From Rhododendron vialii (taxonomy: Eukaryota > Streptophyta > Magnoliopsida > Ericales > Ericaceae): a stretch of 64,000 nt of DNA. The stretch spans positions 9,592,501-9,656,500 of the forward strand of contig NC_080564.1 of the NCBI RefSeq assembly GCF_030253575.1. The letters are read 5' to 3'. Both the position numbers and the translations under genes were made by a program. Positions within the stretch are counted from its first letter, which is position 1. Every line of letters begins with the position of its first letter. Shown here one piece after another: positions 33,627 to 45,005 of the stretch. The notes under the pieces were generated by a model that saw only the letters and a program-made list of their open reading frames with translations, did no database searches and was not told where the DNA came from.

Positions 33627-36600
33627 ATGAAGTTTCTTTTACTGCTAGTGGTTGTTCTGTGTTTCGGCCAAGTGTCTGTGGCATCAGTGGTAAAGAAGAA
33701 CCATGTACAAGAAAAAACTTACATAGTCCACATGGCGAAATCCCAAATGCCGTCGAGTTTCCGCGACGACAGTACTCTATGGTACCGATCATCGCTCAAA
33801 TCGGTGTCCAACTCAGCCGAGATGCTCTACAAGTACAACAATGTTGTGCATGGGTTCTCGACGAGGTTGACACCGGACGAAGCCCAGTCGATGAAAACAC
33901 AACCCGGGGTTGTCTCCGTGTTGGACGAAGTGAAGTACGAGCTTCAGACGACTCGGACGCCTGAGTTCCTCGGCCTTTACCAGAGCACTGATTTGCTCCC
34001 CGGCTCCGACTCGGTGAGTGATGTTATCATCGGAGTGTTGGATACCGGCGTCTGGCCAGAAAGCAAGAGCTTCAACGACAGCGGAATGGGGCCTGTTCCT
34101 AGGAGTTGGAAGGGGGTATGTGAGTCTGGCACCAATTTCACTTCATCCAACTGTAATCGCAAGCTGATTGGAGCAAGGTATATGTATCATAGAAAATTAG
34201 AAGTATGCATTCGGGGGGTGTTATGGTGACTTCCTTTTCTCATTCCCAATTTTGCCTTTTTCACATTATCAGTGTTTGACAGCTCATTTTGTAAATGTGT
34301 TTTGAAAAACACATTTTGAGTACCTACTTTTCATTATTGAGTTTTGCTGTTTTGGGTGTTTGGCACCTCATTTTCAAAATGAAATTTGGCAGGATGATTT
34401 CACTCATTTTGCTTAAGGAGGGGAGAAGTGAAAACCTGATCCAGACGAGCTTTTTGCATTATTGGATTATCCCATTTTTTGTTAGATTACGAAAATACCC
34501 CCACTTATGTGTTGGAACTAGTGGTAGTATAAGGAGTACATTTTGTTTGTTCTTTTTTTCTTCTTCTTTCAATTGGCACTTCTAATTGTTTCTTCATACA
34601 GTAATAAAGTTTGTGCGCTTTTTTGTTGTTGTTATTTTTGTTATTATTTTAGTGATTCCTTAACTTAATCGTTCTCTTATTTCTATGAAAGTACTTACAT
34701 GGTAATATTTAATTATTTTCAATTACCAAGTAAAAAATTCAAGACTGGAAAAATTTAGTTGCCAAAAACTATATAAATTTAAATATAAATTTAAATTAGT
34801 AAAAAGCATTACTCATACATCTTTAATACACTAGCAAACAACAAAGGGCAACATGGTAAAATTAAGCCAAATTTATTTTCATCATATATCTTCTAAACAC
34901 TATTCCTCTTGCGAAATACATTCTGTATATATTTATCCAAACATCTACCAGGATTCAAAATATATTATGATCATAATTCAAAAAGCCAAAAAGCTAAAAA
35001 TCAAAAATCAAAAAGTAAACTTCCAAAACACTTTATCAAATTCAAACAACATTCTCACCAAAAAACTAATAAAAAATCAAAAAATCAAAAAATTAAAAAT
35101 AAAAAGTCAAAAAGTAGGCACTCTCAAACACCGTCTCTATTTGTCTCGAGTTGTAGTAATAGCTTTTCACTTTTCTAAAGTGTTTTCAAAGTTGGATTCA
35201 TATTTTTTATTTTTTAGATACTCTCGTCAGGTAACTCAAAAAGTTGATGGATTTTTAACTATGTAAGAGCAACAATATCAGCATCGGTAAAGAAAGATTT
35301 TCGGTAAAGTAACTAAGCAAAACTTAGAAAATCATGCTGCAGCGGATTAGGTAAACAAGAAGCGATTTTACCTCTGCCAAAAATCTTTGCTACAAGTACC
35401 AAACTCCTATTCACAAGTTATCCGGTCAAATAGACAAATACGGAGTACTATTGTTTCTCTCTCTCTCTCGGGCTCCTGCTTGGCACTTCTTTTTCTTCAC
35501 CTTCTCTTTTCCATCTGCTGGTCGAGGAGAAATGGGTTGAACAGCTCTACGATCTCAAAACATGATCTCCACGTCCTTGGTGGGTTTGAGGTTTGATTTA
35601 TGGGTTCAATTTGTGGGTTTGACAGTGGTTTCGGAGAGAGAAAGAGAGAGACTTGTGGGTTTTTTGATTTCGTGATCTAAATCCAGACGCCTCTGAAATT
35701 CCCCCCTGCTCCCTCCAGCATCAAGATTCATGAACCAGATGATCTAGTAGAAAAAGAATTTGGCTTGGACTTAAAACTTGCGCTCTGATTTTATTGCTCA
35801 AAAAATGATAAAAGAAAAAAAAGAAGATGAAAATGTATATTTATTAGATATTAAGTAAAATAAATAGTATTGATGTAGTTGTAAAAGAAAAAATTGATAG
35901 ATAAAATAAAATTGTAAACTATTCACAAGGTATTTTATCTAACGGTGTAATTGCTCTAATACATCTACAATAGGTATTTCTCTAAAGGCTATGAAGTCTT
36001 CATTGGTCCAATCAACGAAACACTGCAATCAAAATCGCCAAGAGACGACATCGGTCACGGGACACACACATCAACCACAGCAGCCGGCTCATCCGTCGCC
36101 GGTGTCAGCCTATTCGGCTATGCCCCCGGAACCGCGCGGGGAATGGCCTCGCGTGCGAGGGTCGCAGTGTACAAGGTGTGCTGGCTCCTCGGCTGCGTCG
36201 CCTCCGACATATTAGCAGGGATGGACAAAGCCATCGAGGAGAGGGTCGATGTCATCTCCCTATCTATCGGTGCCTTTGCGCTTCCGTATTACATAGACAC
36301 GATTGCAATCGGAGCCTTCGCCGCAATGGAGAACGGAATATTCGTCTCTTGCGCTGCCGGTAACTTGGGTCCCTATCCAGCTACTCTCCTCAACGTTGCG
36401 CCGTGGATCACCACCGTCGGTGCTAGTACCTTGGACCGTGATTTCCCGGCATACGTTAGTCTCGGAAACGGAGTGAAATTCTTCGGTGCGTCAATCTACA
36501 AAGGTCCCTCGTTGCCGAAGAACATGCTACCCTTCGTTTATGCTGGAAACGCGAGTAATTGGATGGACGGAAATCTTTGTGGAGTGGGCTCCTTGATGCC

Positions 36601-37717
36601 TGAAAAAGTTCGTGGTAAAATTGTGCTTTGCGAAGGTTGGATACTTAACAGGGCAGAGAGTGGGATAGCGGTGAAAGAAGCTGGTGGGTTTGGGATGGTT
36701 TTTGTCAACTTGGTGGCTGACACGAGGGAACAAATAGCAATAGCCGATCAACTGCCGGCTACGACGGTGGGAAAGACGGCCGGCGACAAAATAAAGAGTT
36801 ACCTGTTTTCAGATCCCAATCCGAGGGCCACGATTGTTTTCGAGGGAACCGAACTGGGGATCAAGCCGTCGCCGGTAGTTGCGGGATTCAGTTCAAGGGG
36901 GCCGAACCCGATTACGCCGGAAGTACTCAAGCCTGACCTGATGGCGCCCGGCGTTAACATCATTGCGGGTTGGTCAGGAAAAGCGGGACCCACACAGGCT
37001 GCATCAGACGACAGGCGCGTGGAGTTCAGCATAGTCTCTGGCACTTCGATGGCGTGCGCCCATGTCAGTGGCCTCGCCGCGTTGCTCAAGGGGGCCCACC
37101 CGCAGTGGAGCCCCGCTGCGATTCGCTCGGCCCTAATGACCACTGCATACACGACGTACAAAGAAGACGGCCAACCCTTTTTAGATGGTGCCGATGAAAA
37201 GCCGTCTACGCCATTCGGTCACGGCGCTGGGCAAGTGGACCCTGTAAAAGCACTCGACCCTGGACTCGTCTACGATTTGGACGTTCTTGATTACTTGAGC
37301 TTCCTATGTGCCTTAAATTACACCGCATCGGAGATTAACAGAGTAACCAGGAGTAACTTCACTTGTGACCCAAAAGTCAAATACAGTGTTACTAATGTCA
37401 ACTATCCTTCCTTCGCTATACCTCTCCAAAGTGGTGGCAGCGGCAACGGGTCTACAATACTGAAATATACAAGAACACTTACGAATGTTGGACCAGCGGC
37501 GACCTACAATGTGTTTGTTAATATGCAAAATGAGTCGGTTAAGATTATAGTCGAGCCGAGTTCGTTAACTTTTAGTCAAGTGAATGATAAGATGTCGTAT
37601 ACGGTGCAGTTTACTGTTAGTTCACTGCCAATATTGAATTCATTTAGCTATGGAAGTATCAAGTGGTGTGACGGAAAGCACGTTGTTAGAAGTTCGATTG
37701 TGATTAGCTGGAGATGA
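33627..37717 (+). CDS. Subtilisin-like serine protease, SBT1 group
   Basis: Exons 33627-34177 and 35974-37717 join to 764 residues. The junction restores the family sequence IGAR|YFSKGYE. There is a signal peptide (FLLLLVVVLCFGQVSVAS), then an I9 propeptide (about 30-110: TYIVHMAKSQMP, FSTRLTPDEA). The S8 domain starts near 115 (TTRTPEFLGL). Catalytic Asp139 (VLDTGVWPES), His212 (GHGTHTS), oxyanion Asn314 (AAGNLGP) and Ser542 (SGTSMACAHVSG) are all present. A protease-associated insert lies at about 345-475, and a fibronectin-III-like tail at 650-764. Predicted role: apoplastic protein processing after secretion. Many relatives read CPH rather than CAH after the catalytic Ser. Most SBT1 genes in Arabidopsis lack introns, so a 1.8-kb intron here is notable. 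The exact paralog cannot be named. Confidence 0.93.
34178..35973 (+). other. Subtilase intron with possible hAT-like insertion
   Basis: This 1.8-kb AT-rich intron lies between two codon-184 bases. Its inner part from about 34271 (cagtgtttgacagctcat) to about 35133 (gcactctcaaacaccg) has hAT-like inverted termini. No matching 8-bp flanks were found. Tracts of aaaatcaaaaa repeats occupy 34980-35115. A CT-rich patch is at 35455-35470. No coding content. Confidence 0.5.
34271..35133. mobile_element. Possible non-autonomous hAT element in the subtilase intron
   Basis: The termini cagtgtttgacag and ctctcaaacaccg form a 13-bp imperfect inverted repeat of the C(A/G)GTGTTTG type typical of hAT. No transposase and no clear 8-bp duplication, so only tentative. 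Confidence 0.3.
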
Positions 37718-38404
37718 TCAATTGGAGTAGGAAAGGGATTGTGATTAGGTTGGTGCTTTGCTCCATCGAAGAGGCATTGATCGATGTTTTTTTTAAGCTA
37801 TCGTTCTAATGTTTATAAACCTTTATCTTGTACTCCTACTTCGTGGATGTGTTCCATTCCAACAATCCATGTTGAAGAGTCACCAACACTGACAGATCGA
37901 GGAAGTTCTGAAACTAGAAAGAAACATTTCAATATTGTTCTTTTGGTCAAAATTTCTACCTCATAAGTTTTGTTGTTTCCCTTGTGTTCTATATGTGGTT
38001 ATGATGTTTTTTGTTTTTTCAGAACTCTAGATGCAGCTTCTCTTTGATTGATTTCAAATTCAAGTGATCCTTTAGAAGATTTGAGCTACTAGCTAGGGGT
38101 GTCCCAGCAAAGCAGGGTTGTAACAAAACAATAATTCCATGGCAGGAGAACGACTGAATTTTTTCGTATCTTGGTTGTACTTTCGAGTTATGTCGATGCG
38201 AATTGTGGACAAAATGTATTTGCCTTGTTGGGATGTTATGTAGCTCAATGTATGAATCATATTGAAAGATTTTGAAATTTCCCACCCTGAAGTTGTCTTG
38301 GTTAGCTATGTGGTTTTTTAAAAATTTGTTTGGTTGTATATAGATAACCAAAAACCGAAGATGATCGAAGCAAAAACTTTTTTCCAAGCATTTTTTAAAA
38401 TGCA

Positions 38405-38605
38405 GGTAAAGACCTCGCCGAAATGGAGTATCTTGCCAGCCTAGGACTCATTCCTGGGGTTTTGCTAACCGCCGCAATTACAAAAACGCAGCTATAATTT
38501 TGACTGGCGTTTTTAAAATGCAGGGAATTTTTTCCGACACCATTGTTGCTTTTTCGGCGTTATTTAGGCCTTTGTGTCGGGAAACTCTGTTTTCTTCTAG
38601 TAGAA
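38405..38605. mobile_element. CACTA (En/Spm) terminal remnant
   Basis: The reverse complement of 38550-38605 reads ctactagaagaaaacagagt then ttcccgacac, very like the CACTACTAGAAAA...TTTCCCGACG ends of plant CACTA elements. Subterminal motifs tttttcggcg and gccgccg-type repeats lie inward. The final CACTA base has changed, and no opposite end was found in the window. Confidence 0.5.
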
Positions 38606-41446
38606 AGACTCTTATGGGGTATGATCAATTATGGTTAGATTAGGTGAGGTGGTGTAGTGATGTGCTTATTTGTTGGATATATTATTTTGAACAAGTTATA
38701 ATTTTAGTTAACTTATTTTGTAAATTTATTGGATGCAGCTAGCGTTCGTTCTCTTTCATGCATCATTCGATTTTATTTCACGATTTCACACTTTACTCCG
38801 TGGTCATTATATATATTTTTTGTTCAAAGAAAACTATTATTGTGGTGGCTTTACTGGCATAATTCTATTTTGCAAATATATTGCTTAGTTATTTATCAAA
38901 GAAAATAACCATGCCATTTCAAAATATAGAAGACTTTGTGCACACTACCGTACGTCGCATAGGTCGCCGCTTTTTTTTTTTGTGTGTGGAAAATTTCATT
39001 CAGAAAAGTCAAATGACAGTAGCATGTGGTGGTGTTATGGAGCTCCAATTAATGAATGGGGTTCTTTTCCTTTTAGGACTGAACTAAAATGGCGGTGGCT
39101 GTTTAGGTCATAATTCTGGATTGGCTATTCAGCTAGTGGCGCCTTTTTGGACAACATTGATGGAGTAAAGTGCTACAGCCCAATGTCTAAAGTGGCCCGA
39201 GCTGGACCACCCAGTCCAAAACACTTTCAATGGTCCCAAAAAGTGGCAAAAAGGCAACCATTGAAAAACTACCACTCCACTAGATTCCTTTACAACCATT
39301 TGGCGTCCTAAATACTCAATTTCACAATATTTAATTATGTTTTGGTTCAACAAAAAAACAAATATAAGAAGATATTTTAAATAATTGTAGGACTAATTTT
39401 TTTTCACTAATGGATATCTAAACAAACCCAATTAATCCAGTCGGTACGTACAAATTTTTTTTTTTTTCAAAATCTATTCTTGGGTTAAAAAGGTGTACCA
39501 TGGAGTTTCTCCACCACAAATCTCCTGATTAATATGTACTGGTAATCAGCTCTAAATAAATTCACCTTATTTATTTGGTTATTTCTTTGTATTTTATTTT
39601 TCCTCAACCGGCTTAATTATGAATTTTTTTTGAAAGGCAAACAAAAAAAATTTAATCTTTGAAATTGCTACAAGGATTAAAAGGAAAAGGGAAATGATGA
39701 CAATGTATCCCTAAGCTAAGAACGATCATGTGCTCATTTGAGACCGAAACCTGATATTAGAAATAAGCCAACCAATGAAACACTAGTCATTGGCAAGCTC
39801 GCACCTAATGGGCGAAGCCCAAGACACCCGAAGGGATAGCCCGCACGCTTAATGGGTCAAGCCAACTAGTTTATGATTCAGCCATAGGGTATCAAAATAA
39901 TAGAGGATGCAATGTCACAAAGAAAATGAGAAACGTCTTTTCTTCCTTTTATCGATCATTTGTCCATTTCATTAAAATGTGTTACATGCATAGCATAATA
40001 GTACAGTCCACAGGCCCGAGTCAATGGAAAATTTATTTGGTGTTACTAAGACACCGTCGTCACGTGGTGTCTCAAACACCCTTATTCGTCACACGCGTTT
40101 TGCGGGACCAAGTACCAAGTGTATGAACTCTATGGAAATGTGTGGTGAATAGAGGTACATGTTGAGGCATGCACTGTATGGTGGTGCCTAAAGACGGCTG
40201 AATAAATTACTCATCAGTCGGGAAAATTATTCGGTGGTGCTACTGCATGCATGCAGCTGTAATTTTCAACGAGGAAAAGCAATATCTGAGAATATTAATT
40301 ACTTCCGACATTAATCTGCATCACCATTGCCTTTACAAAAGTGACAAGGAAATCCCTTCACGAAGATGGTGATGCAGGGAGGGGTAGGACCACGTTGTTG
40401 TTGTTGTTGATGTTGGTGTTGCTATCAGAAAAATAATTTGCCAGTTGCAATTGCTGTAGGACCATGGTGAGAAGGATCTTTTGTCTGCCTTATCACTTTC
40501 AAATTTCAATTATACAAAACTGGGAGTTTTATGATTAATTGTGACCCACTAAACTTTTCATTTAATACATGCTCTTTAATTGAATAGTCGAGTTGCCTAA
40601 CCAACCATACATCTCGCCTTGGCGTGTACTGAGTCACATTTAAATTAGAAATCCAGGTGACATGTGTTGATAAAAATTGATAAATGTGTTAGCACTCATG
40701 TTTTGCTATTTCTTTCAATCTCCATAGGAAACTAATAAAAAACAAGTACTTTTTGCCAGATGAGTTTTGAGGAAAAAAAAAAAAACTAGTCGGGAAAGTT
40801 AGAGATGTGAGTCCCACAACTTTCTTGCTAAATGAACATCCAAAAAATGCAGAGATGTTAGACATCCCGTACTATCTTTTCATCTCCTTGCAACTGAACG
40901 AGGCCAGAGCCCAATATAGTTGAATGTGACCTGAGATGCTCATCAAAACTGAGTCTCTTGGCGTCATACTACTCACTTTTTAACTTCTAAGGTTGTGTTT
41001 GATTTTGAAATTTGTAGAGGAGAACGAAAAGGGAGAAGACAAACCCAAATGAAGTAGAAGTTAACACTACATCCTTAAATATGTAAACATGCACTGAACC
41101 TTGTTACATGGTTCCTCGAAATAAAAAAAAAAGAAAAAGAAAAAGAAATTAGAACGAGGCATCGTTCCATTTTAAGGATGCTTTGTAGAATAATAAGCTT
41201 TTGCATTCAAGTTGGGACTTGGAATATCTAATCGAAAAAGTTGGGGACTTAATTGGAATCAGAGACTCAGGGTTTGTCCTGTTTAATTTATGGTCCTCGA
41301 CAAAATGTAAACTTTTATTAGGACCTGATGAGATTCCTGGCCATGTGTTGTGTAGTTAACAGTACTAATTAGCCAACCATGCTACTTGCACATATCTTGC
41401 ACACACATTTTTGTGAGGCCCATATCGGGGTTCCACATGATCTAAA

Positions 41447-41580
41447 CCGCTCATCTTTTTTTAAATATTTTTTGGAGGGTTCCTATAAAAAATCAGCTCC
41501 AACGGATATCGGTCCGCTCATCTTTTTTTAAATATTTTTTTGAAGGGTTCCTATAAAAAATCAGTTTTAACGGATATCAG
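41447..41580. repeat. 67-bp tandem duplication, two units
   Basis: Units at 41447-41513 and 41514-41580 both start ccgctcatctttttttaaat and differ at a handful of positions near their ends. Confidence 0.8.
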
Positions 41581-41803
41581 TAAGGGACCCCAAAAAAATG
41601 TATGTACAAGATATGTGAAAAACATACATATGTGTGTAAATCATTACTGCTAATTAGCAGCCTCTTCTTTCTGCTAAATCTTAGACTAATTTTCTTTTTT
41701 ATCTTTCTGTTTTGATTGTTGGTTGAACTTATGATGCAGAGAAGAGAAGCGTGTATTTTGTATTATGACATCTTAGGTAGCATCATGCGATTAGTGTCGA
41801 TCA

Positions 41804-41818
41804 TCACGTATTTCACTT
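41804..41818. repeat. 15-bp target site duplication, left copy
   Basis: tcacgtatttcactt, repeated exactly at 42631-42645. Confidence 0.85.
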
Positions 41819-41855
41819 TCTTTTTTTTTGCCAAACGATAACAGATAATATTATA

Positions 41856-41975
41856 AGGAAAATGATATTGGCACTCCAAAAATTGATGCAGACACTTCAA
41901 AAAACACCAAATCCACTTTCCTTTGTTTTTTTGGAGTGTCTGCATCAATTTTTGGAGTGCCAATATCATTTTCCT
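41856..41975. mobile_element. 120-bp hairpin MITE nested in the LINE
   Basis: aggaaaatgatattggcact is mirrored exactly by agtgccaatatcattttcct. The arms reach about 47 bp with few mismatches (inner ttgatgcagacact against agtgtctgcatcaa). Flanks share attata. It must have entered after the LINE copy formed, or been carried along by its source. Confidence 0.7.
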
Positions 41976-42511
41976 ATTATAACTCCAAGGAAAGATTACA
42001 TCAAGATGAAAATTTGTCCACAAAGGACCAAGTAACCAATACGGCATAGATTCATCCCACAGACTATACCCCAAACCAACTAAACATTTTCCTGCGGAAA
42101 CAAGAAACAATCCAACTAGGAGAAACCCAATCGAGAGAAAGGTTCACGGCAAGAAACCGGAGAGAAACCTCCACAAAAGGAAGAAGAACAAGCAAAAGAT
42201 CGCAAACAATCAAGAAAAGGAAAAAAAAAACCTCGCCATCATCATCCACCAACAAAGATCTCCAACTCCGGCGACCCAATCATGCATGAAAAGCTCCGCA
42301 CCCACAGCCGCGCATCTGAACCCTCCACCAGATGAGTCACCGGCGAACAACGACTATGGAAGAGGTTTGACGGTAGAGGAACCGGGAAGGCCAAGGCATC
42401 GGGAGACATGAGGGGAGGATGAGGTGGAGAGTGATGAAAGGAGGGGAAAATAGATTCCGATCAGAGGCTGACGGAGAAAAAACAAACTTCATAGAGGAGA
42501 TCGCCCCCGCG

Positions 42512-42526
42512 CCCCCCCCCCCCCCC
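42512..42526 (+). repeat. Poly-C tract, 15 C
   Basis: Uninterrupted C15 in the LINE 5' region; a likely spot for length error or variation. Confidence 0.8.
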
Positions 42527-42630
42527 AATGTTAGGGTGGAAGCCCTAGGGGGAGGGAGGAAGAGGTGCGCTAGGGTTAGAGAGAGAGAGATAGCAAAAAT
42601 TGTAATCTTTGGTAACCGCTACTATAAAAC

Positions 42631-42645
42631 TCACGTATTTCACTT
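42631..42645. repeat. 15-bp target site duplication, right copy
   Basis: Exact repeat of tcacgtatttcactt from 41804-41818. Confidence 0.85.
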
Positions 42646-43561
42646 CAACCATAGGTTTTCTAGATCAAATCGTCCATGCTAGAAGATTCCTGAAAAAAAA
42701 ATTACCATTGTACAACTCGTCGATCAAACTTTCTTTCCCAAATAGGTTAAGACAGTCAGGCCTGCATCAACTTAAGATAACTGGATGGATTAAGTATCAA
42801 ATTAATTATCTCTCACGCATATTGTATGATCAATTAGTGGAGGGTATTAAGGCAATGTGATAAGATGATGCCTTTTCAAAATTGGGTATTTTCCTTTTTG
42901 AGTAGGAAGAAAATTATAAGAACAAGTAACGGACTGGATAAGGTTGGGTACATGTTAATTGTTTGGGTTCAAAGTTCATAAAAACCAAATACTAGCCATA
43001 TATATATGTATCCCACACCACCCAAATGTTGGCTATGTGTCTTGCTAAAGTAAACAATTCGCAAAATCGTCTCTTAGTAGTAATTTAAAAAAAAAAAATT
43101 CAAGTCATTCACGGATGCTGATCGATGTCGTATGCATCAAGGTCTACAAAGTCAATAGTTAGGATCACATTTTCAAATTTCTTCGGAATAAGACCCGAAT
43201 TGAAGGCACGACAGGCCCCCATTTCCTCTTTTGGAAAGTCCATAGCATCAATTGACCCTTCTGCTCCTATAATGTGCCTCCGCCCCCATTTCCAGTTATC
43301 GATTATGGATTGGAGATTTCTTTTTCTTCTATGACCCCTTTTCGACTCGACATACTAATGCCTACTTCCCTAGATGGGGATTCCATTTATCCTAAACAAT
43401 AGCATCAATCCGACCAATTAATTCTCATTCATAGAATCATGTACAAGATTGTAATCAAATTTCTGTCAGATTAATTGAACAGTCACCTTTCTTCAGGAAT
43501 CAACCAGCCTTTTGAATAAATCTTGCAGATCCAACTTTAGAGGAGTATATACCAAAATCAC

Positions 43562-43747
43562 GGGAGTGATTTTCGCACCCCCAAATTGTAAACCAAATTT
43601 TCAAGGGGAGTGTCAAAATCAACTCTATATTGATTTTTGCACTCCCCAAAGTTAACAGTTTGGGAAGAGCGAAAATAAACTTTGTTGATTTTTGCACTCC
43701 CAAGAAAAGTGCGATTAACAATTTGGGAAGTGCGAAAATCACTCCCC
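43562..43747. mobile_element. CACTCCC-family MITE, about 186 bp, compound hairpin
   Basis: The outer pair is gggagtgattttcgcacccc against gggaagtgcgaaaatcactccc. An inner pair, ggggagtgtcaaaatcaa against ttgatttttgcactcccc, makes a second stem. A third partial copy (gttgatttttgcactccc at 43684) suggests that one copy inserted into another. Confidence 0.6.
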
Positions 43748-44465
43748 TATAATCAGCACCAATTTAGTGCAAATTAAGATTTTTTAATTTTTTTTTATAG
43801 TTAGATGTCTGGGCCACCTCTCGACTAATTTCGGGCACTAAAATCAACGGCCAGCCAAACCCTTTAGTGGCTCCACGGTTTGTAATGTTTGACCTCCATA
43901 GAATTCGAACATGTGATCTCGGTGAAGAAATTCGAACATTTGACCTCATGCTCACTTGGCCAAATTCATTGGAATTAGTGCAAAGTAAGATTAATCATTA
44001 TCATGGGTATGTGTGAGTAAAGGGTAATACGATGCATATGTATACAATTGGAGTTGTGCACCATTTTTAATTGGTTTTTGGTTCCATTGGGAGAAGGGGA
44101 TTGGAGCAGGGGCATGTGAAGGTGAAGGAATAAAAATAATATAATTGGATAAGAGAAAAGGGATGTGGTCACTATTTGTCCACTAGGGGAGATGTTCATC
44201 ATTGTGATTGGACGACTCTATAAATTAAACATAATGGTATGGTCGTACCATACTCTTTGCAACCCCTGTTATTAAGATTCATCTCCTCCTATGATCCATT
44301 CAATTTTCCGTGGGCATCAATTGTCGAGTAACAGGTCGTTTGCCGACTAGATTAGTTTTTGAAAGATACAGAGTATAAGTGGAGATATGATAAGATAATG
44401 AATATACATAGGGAGAATGTGATATAAATTGTTTGTTTTAGTAATTTATAGAAGAGATAAATGTA

Positions 44466-44722
44466 CATGCTTGGTTTGTTTCGGGTGGATATAGGCAGAT
44501 ATAGAATTAAAAGAGGACGGTGACATTTTTATAATTAAGAAGGCAGATATGAGAGCGGATATAATGACACCACCTCTCCCCCTATCCTTATTATATCCGT
44601 CTGTGGGCAGATCCGGTGTTTATATCCGGATGACAAACATCGGATATAAGACGTCCTTCAGATATAATATCCAGCGTGATGGCATATCTGCCCCCTATAT
44701 CCAGTTGGCAAACGGGCATTGG
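44466..44722. mobile_element. MITE with GGATATAGGCAGATAT arms
   Basis: Left ttggtttgtttcgggtggat then ataggcagatat is mirrored by atatctgccccctatatcca then gttggcaaacgggcattgg. It has about 35-bp arms plus further inverted ATATCC motifs inside. No clear target duplication. Confidence 0.5.
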
Positions 44723-44830
44723 TTGGTATATAAGTTTGCTCCTCACACAATTGACCAGGGTTCGATTCTTAGAGTTAGACCACAAAAAAAGTTGACTCAA
44801 ATACCCTCGACCACCAAAAAGAAAAAAGTA
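44722..44830 (+). mobile_element. SINE-like relic with Pol III B box
   Basis: ggttggtatataagtttgct resembles a diverged A box, and gaccagggttcgattcttag contains the canonical B box GGTTCGATTC. It does not fold as a tRNA and no duplications are evident, so this is an old SINE fragment at best. Confidence 0.35.
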
Positions 44831-44952
44831 TGGTCCTCTAGTAGATCTTGGCTTTTTTCAAGGACAAAGGCGTGGTGTAGTACGTAGTTGTAATTGGGGC
44901 ACCACTCCCTTTACCGATAAAATCTAATACATGTGTCATATGACTTCATGCA

Positions 44953-45005
44953 CCATGAAAATGAAAATGAAAATGAAAATGAAAATGAAAATGAAAATGA
45001 AAATG
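44953..45005 (+). repeat. Hexamer microsatellite (TGAAAA)n
   Basis: About nine perfect copies of tgaaaa in a row. Confidence 0.85.

Larger units (their letters stand above)
37718..41803. other. Gene-free interval downstream of the subtilase
   Basis: It contains the 3' flank of the subtilase, a CACTA-type end (38405-38605), two direct copies of a gaaaattattcggtggtgct-like phrase (40027 and 40219), and a 67-bp tandem pair at 41447-41580. Otherwise AT-rich and without recognisable genes. Confidence 0.55.
41819..42630 (-). mobile_element. 812-bp internally deleted LINE, minus strand
   Basis: Exact 15-bp flanks define the insertion. The minus strand ends in an A-tract (T run 41820-41829) preceded by attatctgttatcgtttggc. 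It begins near 42630, and soon after shows ctctctctctctaaccctag-type sequence, a GC-rich stretch and a C/G tract (42512-42526), all usual in plant LINE 5' UTRs. No endonuclease or reverse-transcriptase frame lies between, so the whole coding region is missing. A 120-bp MITE (41856-41975) is nested near its 3' end. Confidence 0.75.

Noticed and set aside
44750..44775. Possible tRNA gene around a GGTTCGATTC box
   Set aside because: No acceptor or anticodon stem pairs; treated as a SINE-like relic.
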